Under the pieces are notes generated by a model that saw only the letters and a list, made by a program, of their open reading frames with translations, searched no databases and was not told the origin of the DNA. Shown here piece by piece: positions 42,701 to 54,200 of a stretch of 64,000 nt of DNA (the stretch's first letter is position 1; each line of letters begins with the position of its first letter). Source of the DNA: Mesocentrotus franciscanus (lineage: Eukaryota; Echinodermata; Echinoidea; Camarodonta; Strongylocentrotidae); the NCBI GenBank assembly GCA_037976565.1, contig CP137674.1, forward strand, positions 8,413,789 through 8,477,788. The letters run 5' to 3'. The position numbers were made by a program, and so were the translations under genes.

Positions 42701-43079
42701 TTTTTCTTCTTTTTGTGTTATATTGTATTTTTGTAAGAGTATGTTTATGTATTTTCATGTTTTGCACTATAATAGTGCACCTTGAACATTTATAAATCCT
42801 GTATATATATATATTTTTATAACTTTATTATTATAAACATTGTAAATGCAAACATGTGAAATATGGAGAAAAAAATAAGCTGAATCCTCGTGTCTTTGCA
42901 ATCTCTTATCACTGTTGCCTAAGTCTATTGCCAAGGAATATAGCCTAATTTTGTATGGGTATCCTGATATGGTCTATAATATATCATGGTCTATCCTGAA
43001 ATCACATGGTTGGCGACTTGGCGTTAATATAAAGCGGAACTAAAACTTGGAGAAACTGAATGCTGAAAGTTTGAGGATT

Positions 43080-43145
43080 AGAATCTTCTTCTTCTGCTTC
43101 TTCTTCTTCTCCTCCTCTTCCTCGTCCTCCTCCTCATTCTCCTTT
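43080..43145. repeat. TTC/TCC microsatellite
   Basis: Pyrimidine-rich run with CTTCTTCTT and TCCTCC units. Confidence 0.85.
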
Positions 43146-44320
43146 CTTCCATTTAAATTTTACTATTTCCACTTTATTGTACAATGTGTGGAGATACATG
43201 GAAAGAGAGAAAAAGAAAATAAATGTAAATGATACTATTCAAAATCAGTCGGATCAAAAACTTTTTCTTCCCAAGCTTCCGCTGAAACTATTGAATATTC
43301 AAAGTCCTCATGCATATTGCATTGCTTGATTGATTGATTGATGAATATTCATTAGCCACTTAGGACGAACTGCGGAACGCTGCTTGTTTGGCGGTTTTAT
43401 CATTGAAATGTGAGCATATTCTCTTATAACTTCTATATTTTGTAAGATATTAAACTTAAGGAAATTAATAAAGATAAAAATTGGATAAGATTCGTATATG
43501 CTTACCAATATTTGCTAGAAACAAAACATTACCCTTGACTACCAAAACTTACTTCTGTCCCATATGTAGGATTTTGTGTAAGTTAGTTGTCAAACTTGAG
43601 TTGGCCTAGATATTGATCTACTACTACTAGATCTAGATCTAGTATAATTAATATATAATTATAATCTATATCAAATTCAAACAAATATACCAATACCATG
43701 CACTGAGAGGCTCTAGTTGAAATTATGAATCGAGGTGGCAGGAATAGCACCTCTTTCTGAGGGGCGTAGCCCCGAACACAGGCCGAAGAAAAAATAGTGC
43801 GTTTCTGTCGCCGAAGTCGAAGAAGCCATAATTTCACTAATTTATGACTAATCTAGCTAGTGAGTAGTGTCTTGAATTTTGAAATAGTGCTTGATACTGA
43901 TAGTGATACTATTGATAGATCTATCTATTTGTTTTATATTTTTCAAACCAACCTTCGTAAAAATAAGAATAATAGACCTAGGTCTAGACAGAAATAACCG
44001 TCTGGTATGGGTCATTCTTTAATAAAACTGACATTTGTTGACATTCCCCATACACAGATGGTACCCCATACGGCTCGCACCGGGGGGAGAGATTGAGCCG
44101 ATTTTGGCCTGCTTTAAGGTCAAAAACTTTCTCCCACGATTTTCTTTATTTAGATCTAATTTTCTGATTTATAAATCAGATACAAAAATACTATGTCTAT
44201 TTTTCTCCTATGTACAGTTATCAATTTTTTATGACTTATTTCTAAATGCGAAATTTACAGACTTACGTATATGAGTTATCCAATTTTTATCTCAGAACCA
44301 AGGAAACGGTACGTTCATGC
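43146..44320. other. Non-coding, nothing recognised
   Basis: AT-rich; AGATCTAGATCTAG palindromic runs near 43627-43642. No exon supported. Confidence 0.5.
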
Positions 44321-44329
44321 ATTCGAACT

Positions 44330-44600
44330 GGTAATCTATGACATGACCCGCCCGATATATTTCGGGTCAACCGACCAAAACAAGCCCAATGGCCAATCAG
44401 AGCACGTGTTTGATATTGGGCTTATGAATATTCAAACATCACCGGCTCAAGCCGGGCTGACTCATACGTAGCTATTGGACGTTCGAAAAGAAAAAATGAA
44501 TATTCATCAACTTAAACCAAGATGGCTGACAACAAATCTTGTTGACTACAAGACTTTCTCGGATTAATCATTAATATAGGATCTAAATGAGCAAGCTATC
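44330..44600 (+). promoter_or_regulatory. Candidate promoter and leader exon of the ZDHHC gene
   Basis: GGCCAATCAGAGCACGTG (CCAAT box next to an E-box), a second ATTGG at about 44473, and CAAGATGGCTGAC (YY1-type AAGATGGC, typical just downstream of start sites) near 44517-44529. A possible donor ATC|GTAAGT lies at about 44598. The ATG in the YY1 motif is closed by TGA after a few codons. The first recognised coding exon begins right after an acceptor at 47774, so a leader exon is expected upstream. No transcription evidence is available. Confidence 0.35.
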
Positions 44601-45469
44601 GTAAGTCAAAGTAGATATTTCTGTGTTATTTTTAATTTTTAATAAAATTCAGTGTAAAATTGCAGCCAAAGTGGATATATGAAGACGTAAAGAGTGAAAA
44701 ACTTGTTGCATATCTCATTCATCGCGGTCCGGCCGAACTGAACCATTCGTTCCCCACACTACTCCATTGACGTACTTCAGTCTATGTATAGAGGCGGTCA
44801 GAGGAGCCAGATGCAATCTCAGCGGAACAACCGTCGATATCAGAGACTGAAGCTTTCGGTCTAACCTAGGTCTAGATCTAGATCTAATAATTTCTGTCAC
44901 TGAGCGATCGCATATCTCTATCACTCCAGCAAAGCATAGAGAGTCAATACTGCGTATGGACCTCTAGCGCTGTACTATGCGCTAATAGGCAGCAATTTCA
45001 CACGTGAATAGTCAATACACGTATAACACACAAATGCACACAATCATGCCGATAAAACTGTAAGCAAGTTTGACAGTGGACAGTGGACTTGCGATTTTAA
45101 TTTTTAAATTATTCTTTCTAACATCGGTGAGTTGTAAAAATTGTATTTTACTGCTATTTGTGTCATCAGTTGTCACTAAAGTACCGATTTTGAGTGAAAT
45201 CAGTTTAGTTTTGTACAGTGGTGTTTGAAATGTTGAGATCAATAAAACAGGTTTTAATACACAGCCAGGATAGCGATGCAGCTATGTGTGATCTCTATGT
45301 CGCCATCCATGGGCATGGTTTATAGTGCACTATACCATGGATGACGTCACCGTATAGCACATTTTTCTTATCTTATTCATAGCAATGTTATGTTTGGTCA
45401 CTTGATGCTATGTTGACCAATCACTGAACAGGATTTCATAGATCAAAAATATAATATAGTCTATACCAT

Positions 45470-45640
45470 GCAGGGCTGTCAACCCTCCCGCATTTGGAGG
45501 GAGTCTCACGCCACCACGCTCATTCTCCCGCCGTCCCACCGTCCCACCAGCTCGTAGCGGGAGACTCCCGCCACCACGCCTTTCCTCCCATAATCTCCCG
45601 GTTTATGAAAAAACCTCCCACCACCGTACCGTATTGTATG
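45470..45640. repeat. CTCCCGCCACCACGC-type repeat
   Basis: GGCTGTCAACCCTCCCGC followed by several TCTCCCGCC / CCACCACGC units with their complement GCGGGAGA. Probably part of a dispersed repeat. Confidence 0.45.
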
Positions 45641-46849
45641 CAATTTTTTTTTGCTCAACGGAGGTAGTGAGCACTACAAATAAAATCTTTTTCTACTCAA
45701 CACCCCCACAAGAAACACCTCCCAGATTCTTCGAACCCGGAAGTTGACGGTAGCAAAAAGACACTATATTTGTGACGTAGTTTAATGGACACCGCGGCGG
45801 ACGCGCTGTATACAGTACAGCGCTATGTATGCAACAACACATACAACTACAAGTTTACATCTTTCATCCAACATAGCCAGGTCTAGTCCGTGCAATTTTA
45901 CGGTTTTTTTGTTTGCAGAGAAACATAACATGAATAGAATAAAAAGATAAACATACCAGGTTATCTATTTTTGTTGGGACATTCCTCATTGGCGTTTGTC
46001 TACCTGTTAAATAAGAAATAAAAGATAACCTCAACGATGTCTAACTTGTTGATCTTGAAGGTAGGTGGACCTTGTTGACGGTGCACAATTTATATTACAC
46101 CCGAGTTACAAGCTCAAAATAATGTGTATATTAAAACGAACGAGTTAACCTTACTAGTACTGGTGATGCTAAATGAGTACCAATTTGAGAAAGTACCTAA
46201 CTTGAATCTAATTAATTATACAAGAAACAGCATTTTCTGCAAAATCTTGAGCCCTGTTATGAAAGAGACCGGTTTGTTCACATTCAGCAGAATTGAATTT
46301 CGTGCATTGCAGTACACTGCCACGCCGAAGACTGTCTTTATCAAAAATTATCAACGCAGTGATCTACCGTGCTTCCAATATCTTGAAAACACTAATATAT
46401 CCAATACCTTGAGAACACTGTTATCTTATATGATTTTTAAATGAAAGATAAAATGAATTCATAGGAAATATAAATAAGAAATAAATTAAGGCACGAGAAT
46501 AAAATAACTGAACTGAAGACTGCACATCACTGATCTGATACTGGTCCTGCACATTCTCGATATTTGCAGCGGCCGATAGCCCGCCTGCGCCCCCTGGCCT
46601 AGTCGCCTCGGATCTTCATGATCACGCTTGCACTTCAATCATGTCAATAATATTCGTCGAGTGAAACACACGTTTCGAGCATGAACAAGCTGAGCTAAAA
46701 ATCTCACTAACCAGTACGTTGTTCTTGGAATACTCTTTCCTTTGCTTGGGATATTAGACTTGTTTTAAATGAAAATACATCCTTCCAAACAAATTATTAC
46801 CGGTATCCAAAACTAGAAAGGAATTCCAAAAATAAATGACAATTGGTTC

Positions 46850-47470
46850 TCTTGACTTCTTCCATTTTAACAAACGATAGTAATCTTTCACTTTCATAAC
46901 AAAAACATTTACTTTATCGCCTGTTTCTATATTTCTATAAGATTCGAAATATCACATTCATCTTCAAAATCATTGACATCACTTAATCTATCTAACCAAA
47001 ACTGCGGAAATGCTTTCTTTAATTTTGTATTCTTCCATTTTAACAAACGATAGTAATCTTTCACTTTCATAACAAAAACAATTACTTTATCCCCTGTTTC
47101 TATATTTCTATAAGATTCGAAATATCACATTCATCTTCAAAATCATTGACATCACTTAATCTATCTAACCAAAACTGCGGAAATGCTTTCTTTAATTTTG
47201 TATATTTAAAATCAAATAAGAGCTGTTGTGTGTTCACTTTTTTATTAATTAATGTAGAGTCTTTCCAAATACCATTTGTAATCAAATTGTGAATTTTCAA
47301 TAAACTGGCAACTTGCCATTCTCGATAAAACAACATTTTTTCTTAAAGGTAATGTTACTATTTTTCCAAATAATTTCATTTGGAATATTTCTTACCTTAA
47401 ACATATCAATGAATCTTAGTTCTGACCAATTTCATCCCGCTCATGTTTTTATGAACTGAGAGCCTACAGC
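46850..47470 (-). pseudogene. LINE (L1/Tx1-like) ORF2 C-terminal fragment
   Basis: On the - strand the frames read RNIPNEIIWKNSNITFKKK, then after a frame shift LFYREWQVASLLKIHNLITN, and later FPQFWLDRLSDVNDFEDECD. The IWKN-(I)-F.K.W-GI-DL-like layout is that of the region after the reverse transcriptase in L1/Tx1 LINEs. It is frame-shifted and truncated, so non-functional. Assignment to the L1/Tx1 group is tentative. Confidence 0.55.
46858..47203. repeat. Near-perfect 173-bp tandem duplication
   Basis: 46858-47030 and 47031-47203 are almost identical (for example TCTTCCATTTTAACAAACGA at both starts). The duplicated block lies inside the LINE remnant, so it was duplicated after insertion. 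Few differences imply a recent event. Confidence 0.93.
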
Positions 47471-47602
47471 AAATGTTCTATCCATATCTAACCAACTGCT
47501 AAGCGGGCGTCAGGCGGGCATACATGTATCTACCTCAGAGCGTACAGCAAATATCTTATCCATATCTAAACCAGCGGCTAAGCAGGCGTCAGGCCGGCAT
47601 AT
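47459..47602. repeat. Two-copy tandem repeat, about 79 bp
   Basis: ACAGCAAATGTTCTATCCAT / ACAGCAAATATCTTATCCAT, TATCTAACCA..., GCTAAGCGGGCGTCAGGCGG / GCTAAGCAGGCGTCAGGCCG in two successive units. Confidence 0.85.
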
Positions 47603-47774
47603 TTATCAAACTCCGAGTGTGGTTGATATAAAAAGACTCAAAGAAAGTAGCATGAGTGTGACTAGATCTAAGTCTATGCCAAAATAATAATTAATATGCC
47701 ATTTTCTTCGAAAAAAACTAATGGTGGGTCTTAGGTCATACTCACATGGTTGCTCTTTACTTCTGATCTAACAG

Positions 47775-48030
47775 ATGGACAACAGTATATTCCAGTTGAC
47801 GACAGGAGTGCACAATGAGAAAGAGTTCCTACTTCGAGAAGCTGATGCGATCCGCAAATCACCTAGCATCTACTGGCTGCCTCTGGGTTTGAAGTTCCTC
47901 AAGGAATGCAGAGGATGCTTCTTTCTGAGTTGCATCACGCTGATGTGGGCGTACAACAGTTACTTTGTCCCAGCCTTGGTTCTCATACCGATGCACAGGG
48001 AACAGCAGATAGGAGCATGGGTCATTTGGG
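47775..48030 (+). CDS. ZDHHC21: ZDHHC21-like exon 1 (N-terminus, TM1)
   Basis: Acceptor AACAG immediately before ATG; donor GTGAGT at 48031. Encodes [20 protein letters not shown], a soluble N-terminus, then the first membrane helix and a short loop ([17 protein letters not shown]). The N-terminus is longer than that of mammalian ZDHHC21 and is not conserved. Confidence 0.75.
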
Positions 48031-51000
48031 GTGAGTTCTTGATATTCATTGGTCATTCTTTTTACCCTTAAAGGCGTTGTTTAACAATGCCAAATCTGAG
48101 ATGCATGGCCCTACATGTAATTCGAGTCTGTGATATGGTGTAATATTGAAGCCCTAAAAAAATTGCACTTCTAAATGATCATGAAGTGCCTCAAAAAAGT
48201 AAAAATCTTTGAGTTACCGGTTTTACCATACTCATTTTTCCCAATAGACTGTAGTGTTATGAAAACTGTTGGGAAAACGGTTTTTGAAATTTCGAATTCC
48301 AATCATAAATATCTTGATAATCAGACGGGCGATCGGCTTGTAAACATCATGGGATTCCTGACTGACCTAAAGGTTTATAATTATGATTGCAGCATGAGCT
48401 AAATCCAGGATTTTGTTTAGAATCTGAGACAAATATACCCAATCCCTTTAAGCTTTGATAAGGCTATTGAATGTATTCTCTTCTATTTTTATTTATACAA
48501 ACTTTATGCTAGGGTGGGGTGGACTTCCTCTTTAATACTCTTTTCAGAGTGTATTGAAATACCCCTGATAGTTTAGGGTTAATGTATGTACAAAAATTTA
48601 GTGATAATTAGTTCATATTGCCAATGTGACTTAGTAATCTCTCTTCTTTCTTGTTTACAGTTTTCATGTTTCTGTCCCTTGCCACCATTGTGTGCCTGGT
48701 ACGATCCTGTCTTTCTAATCCTGGCTACATTCCATTTGACAACAGACCTACAACGCTAGGTAAGAATGAGAGATTGATCCGTAACAAAATATATGAACCG
48801 ACAAATTCAGAATTTTCCCTGGTGATGTTATTTCATGGAGGCTGTAGGTTGAGGTTGAAATATAATGGCACTGGGAAAATTTTGAATTTGGAGGTGAATA
48901 CATTTTATACTGAACAACGAGATGCATTTGATACTTGTTATATACCATGTAGGGTATTTGCTACCCTTTGGAGTCAGGCCTTCTCGATAAGATTCAGGTT
49001 GCCTTCACGTCAGATGCGCACAGCTAAGACAATGCAAATAATTGATACACACAGTCTAATTCTCTTTTGTGTTTTACTGTGCACTAAAAACGATTGGTAT
49101 ATTGCACGCTTGTGCACATATTTAAGTGTCATGCGACACTTACCAGTTAACAAATACCCTGTCACTTAATAGCTTCTCAGCCAATAGGATGCTCTCAAAA
49201 AAATACCAGATTTTTCCAAAAGATATATTTAAAGATGTACAGAAGAAAAGAAAAAAAAGAAAATTGGTACAATATACGATATCTGAAGCCGAGCATTTGA
49301 AATGTTATAAATATTTACTTCTTTGTTTGGACTTGTAATGTAAGGTTCATGTCCTTTATGCCATTTTTTTCAAGTGTCAAAAAATATATATTTCTGAAAA
49401 TATGAAGCCATAATTATGTCAAATCTAGCACTACATAGTTTACTTTGTTGTGCTTTCCATACTGCGGGTATATAGATCAGATCAACTGGAGTCACTGCAA
49501 GAAATGTTTGATACAGCGCCCTCTCAAGTCCCACCACTGTAGCCGATGTCAGCGATGTGTGAGGAGAATGGACCATCACTGCCCTTGGTAAGAATTATAT
49601 TTGTTTGTTTCTTTATTTGTATATTTGTTCATGTCTATATCAACTGGACTCATTGCAGGAAGTGTTTCTCACCACTGAAGCCGATGTCAGCAATGATGTG
49701 TTTGGAGAGTGGACCATCACTGCCCTTGGAAAGAATCTGTTTGTTTGTCTGCTTGTTCATGTTTGTTTGTTTGTTCTTGCTTGTTTGTTTGTTTGTGTAT
49801 CATCTGGTCTTCTTTCAAGCTTTGTTTGATACAGCACTAGCATGAGCACTCTCTGAAGATAATTCGTATTTGTAATACTTGGAGGTGTATGGTGTTTATT
49901 TTGTCCTTGTGATGAGGAACGTAGTGCATGTGATGTATGTGTATTTGGATTATTTAAAGTTTTAAAAGTAATATTGATGGTTCTTTGAGAGTTGAATTAA
50001 AACTATTCTACATAAGGTTTGTCTACGGAACTCATGATTTGTATGATCCGACACAGAGTTCCCGGCTATCCTCAAAATCAAAGAAAACAGAAAATGAGTT
50101 TCCTGTTTTCCAGTCAAGAAAAGGTCAGTGAATTTTGATGATTTTTAGAAAAATCACTCAACTCAGTTTAAAAATTTGGAAATTTTGTTCTCATAGAATG
50201 CTGGGAACCCTGCAGACAATATACAAGATGTTGTCAAGAACTTGATGACAAACTCAACATTTATATTATGAAAACATCAATGGTGCCCTCTTTTGACATT
50301 TGCATGTCAACATAAATACCAGATAGCATCTGATAGCCTCTCAAGTTTCACCGTTGTAGCCGATGTTTTGTAAATGTTGTTCTCATAGAATATGCTGGGA
50401 ACCCTGCAGACAATATACAAGGAGTTGTCAAGAACTTGAGGAAAAACTCAACATTTACATTATGAAAAAATCAATACTGCCCTCTTTTGACACTTGCATG
50501 TCAACATAAATACCAGATAGCATCTCAAGTTTCACCACTGTAGCTGATGTTTTGGAAATGTTGTTCTCAGGGAACCCTGCAGACAATATACAAGGAGTTG
50601 TCAAGAACTTGAGGAAAAACTCAACCTTTACATTATGAAAAAATCAATGCTGCCCTCTTGTGATACTCAACATAAATACCAGATAGCATTATTTATTTAT
50701 TCATTCTCTTGTTCAAAGAAGATCAGTGCTTGAATTTGCTGAATTGAATGATTCCAAAGCTGTAATTAGGTACACTTGAAATCATATTGATGTCCAATGC
50801 TCAGTATCTGAAAGTTCTCGAAGAAATTGACATTTATAGATTGTTATAAAATGAATAACAATAAAATGTTATAATTTGTTCAATATTTTGCAGAGCTAAT
50901 CCACACCCTTGCCTTCTCTGTCCTCTATCAGCCCTTCATCCCCAATCTTGACCCCTTCCCCTTTCCCTCCCCTCCCCCCCCCCAAAAAAGTGCAGTGTTT

Positions 51001-51249
51001 GATATTTCAATTTTGCCTTAGCTGGTGTTGACAGTTTAGAGTTAAAGAGTAAGAATATCAATGGCCCTCTTAAGTCAAGTATGTGTACATTTCTGTGGTT
51101 GTCTTCTTTCTTTCCTAATATACAAACAGAGATAGTTCCATTCTGAGTGCTTCTTGAGAATAGAGTGCATTAATTCTTTTAAAATTTTTTGGGGGGTATT
51201 ATTATTATTTTTTTTATTCACTTGTTATTATGATTATTATTAGTTTTTT

Positions 51250-51291
<42 letters not shown>

Positions 51292-54200
51292 TTTTTTATT
51301 TTTTTTTTTTTTTTGGGGGGGGTGTCCACAAAGAAATCTAAGCACTCCTTGAGACCAGGAAACTGTCTCATGTCTACCCCCTGACACTGCTGCAAATTAT
51401 CACATACTTCTTTGACTTTTTTTGTCTTTCTCTGTACATGATGTAAAGTACAAGTCTTGCAAAGGTGACCAAACAAAACTTGATGAAATCCAGAGTTGAG
51501 AATTGATTTTCACTCACAGGAGCTACTTTTTGATATTCTCTTGTAAAAGTGAGATTCGATCACAGTCACTGTGATTAATATTTTTTTTGTATATTACCAG
51601 AGCTATAAAGCTAAATTGCATTTTTTTTCCCCTTCTCTTCCCTCCCCTCCTCCTCCTCCTCTTTCTTCTTCTTCTTCTCCTCCTTCTTCATTTTCTTCTT
51701 CTTCTTCATCTACTTCTGCTTCTTCTCATTCTTCTTCTTCTTCATTTCATTCTCTTCTTTTTCATTTCATTCTCTTCTTTTTCATTTCATTCACTTCTTT
51801 CTCATTCTCTTCTCCTCCTTCAGTTTCCCCCCTCTCCTTCTCCTTCAGTTTCTCCCTCTCCCTCTCCTTCTTCTTCTTCTTCTTTTTCTTTTTCTTTTTC
51901 TCCTCCTTTTCCCTATCTCTCTCTTTACCCTTCCCTTCTTGTGTTTCTCCCTCTCCTTCTCCATTCTCCTTCATCTTGTCTCCTCCTCCTCCTTCTTGTT
52001 CTTCTTCTTCTTCTTCTTATTCTCCTCTTTCTCCTTCTCCTTCTCCTTCTTCTGCTTCTTTTTCTTTCTTTTTTCTTCTTGTGTTTCTCCCTCTCCTTCT
52101 CCATTCTCCTTCTTCCTCCCTCTTATTCTTCTTCATCTCATTCTCCTTCTCCTTCTCCTCTTTCTCCTTCTCATTCTTCTCTTTCTCCTTCTCCTTCTTC
52201 TCCTTCTGCTTCTATTTCTTTTTCTCCTTCTCCCTATCTCTTTCTTTTTCTCCTTCTCCCTATCTCTTTCATCATCCTTCCCCTTCTTGTGTTTCTCCCT
52301 CTCCTTCTCCATTCTCATTCAGTCTCCTCCTTCTTCTTCTTCTTATTCATCTCATTCTCCTCTTTCTCCTTCTCATTCTCCTCTTTCTCCTTCTCCTTCT
52401 ATTTCTTTTTCTCCTTCTCCCTATCTCTTTCATCATCCTTCCCCTTCTTGTGTCTCTCCCTCTTCTCCATTCTCATTCAGTCTCTTCTTCTTCTTCATTT
52501 CATTCTCTTCTTTTTCATTTCATTCTCTTCTTTTTCATTTCATTCTCTTTTTTTTTCATTTCATTCTCTTCTTTTTCATTTGATTCTCTTCTTTCTCATT
52601 CTCTTCTCCTCCTTCAGTTTCCCCCCTCTCCTTCTCCTTCAGTTTCTCCCTCTCCCTCTCCTTCTCCTTCTTCTTCTTTTTCTTCTTCTTTTTCTCCTCC
52701 TTTTCCCTATCTCTCTCTTTACCCTTCCCTTCTTGTGTTTCTCCCTCTCCTTCTCCATTCTCCTTCATCTTGTCTCCTCCTCCTCCTCCTCCTTCTTGTT
52801 CTTCTTTTTGTTCTTCTTGTTCTTCTTGTTCTTGTTCTTCTTCTTCTTCTTCTTCTTCTTCTTCTTCTTCTTCTCATTCTCCTCTTTCTCCTTCTCCTTC
52901 TCCTTCTTCTGCTTCTTTTTCTTTCTTTTTTCTTCTTGTGTTTCTCCCTCTCCTTCTCCATTCTCCTTCTTCCTCCCTCTTCTTCTTCTTCTTCATCTCA
53001 TTCTCCTGTTTCTCCTTCTCCTTCTCCTCTTTCTCCTTCTCCTTCTTCTCCTTCTGCTTCTATTTCTTTTTCTCCTTCTCCCTATCTCTTTCATCATCCT
53101 TCCCCTTCTTGTGTTTCTCCCTCTCCTTCTCCATTCTCATTCAGCCTCCTCCTTCTTCTTCTTCTTCTTCATCTCATTCTCCTCTTTCTCCTTCTCTTCT
53201 CCTCCTTCAGTTTCTCCCTCTCCTTCTCCTTCTTCGCCTTCTCCCTATTTCTCTTTTAATATCCATTCTTCTCTCTCTTCTTATGCTAAAAACATCTTTT
53301 TAACTGTAAAAAATTATTTTTCTCTTCATATATATACATGTACAGATGCTGTCTAGAATAAAATATAACCATATAAGGAGTTAATAATAGCTTGTACGTG
53401 TGTAACCGTATAAGGAGTAAATGTAACCATATACGGAAAGAGTTAATTGCTTGTACATGTGTTCATATCTATTGTCTCAGAAGTATTTATCTTGTAAATT
53501 AATATTGTTTATTGCTTGACCAGTCAATAAGCTAAATAGCTACTATTGAACAATGACTCATCTAATCATTAGAGTAGCAAAATGAAAAACATAACAGGGT
53601 GGATTTAATTACACTTGAAGAGTGTTTTCTTTTTAAAAGTAATATTAAGTGTCATTGAAATTATATTTTTATTCATAAATTCACTCTCTGTCAACAGTGA
53701 CCACTTTCATTCTGATTGTGTGCCAACCCCACACTTGAGCATGCATGTATCAATTTCTAAAGGTGCACATAGTAGTAAAGTGTTTTCTTCTGAAGAGTAA
53801 TCCAGGCCATTCAATGTTTGTTTTTATTTCATTTGGATCGATGACAATAATTGAAATGCAGAGATTGTTATTATTATCCATAGCTGAGTCATCATTTAAT
53901 GTCATTGTAATGTGGGAATAGGCAAGTCCAATGTATTTTGTCTGATTCCATCTGGTATATTTATTACTCATTATAATTTTATTAAGGTAATAACCAGATT
54001 GGAGCTTGAATCATACCAGTAAAGTCATACTTTTTAATCCATTTTTTACCATTGTTCACCATCGCTAAGGTAGTGGGCTCAACATACATGTAAAATACAG
54101 GTATGCTTGAATTGTCTAAACCCATGTTGTTAAAAAAGCAGAAAAAGATTTTCAAAACACTTGCCTAATTAATGACAATATTGATAGAGCTTTTTTCCAT

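Noticed and set aside
48064..48455. Another TTAA MITE (ends TTAAAGGCGTTG and ATCCCTTTAA)
   Set aside because: The ends do not form a convincing inverted repeat beyond the first few bases.
49546..49845. Continuation of ZDHHC coding sequence through 49588-49845
   Set aside because: Follows from reading through the donor at 49588 in another frame; the hydrophobic peptide comes from TTTGTTTG repeats.
51240..51476. Minus-strand frame with a Cys/His-containing start ([13 protein letters not shown])
   Set aside because: Short, runs straight into TTA/poly-T low complexity, and resembles nothing I recognise.
51571..53356. Very long + strand open frames (562 and 589 codons) over the CT-rich block
   Set aside because: They translate to Ser/Leu/Phe/Pro only, overlap in several frames at once, and follow from the absence of A and G, hence no stop codons. 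The block is intronic simple sequence.
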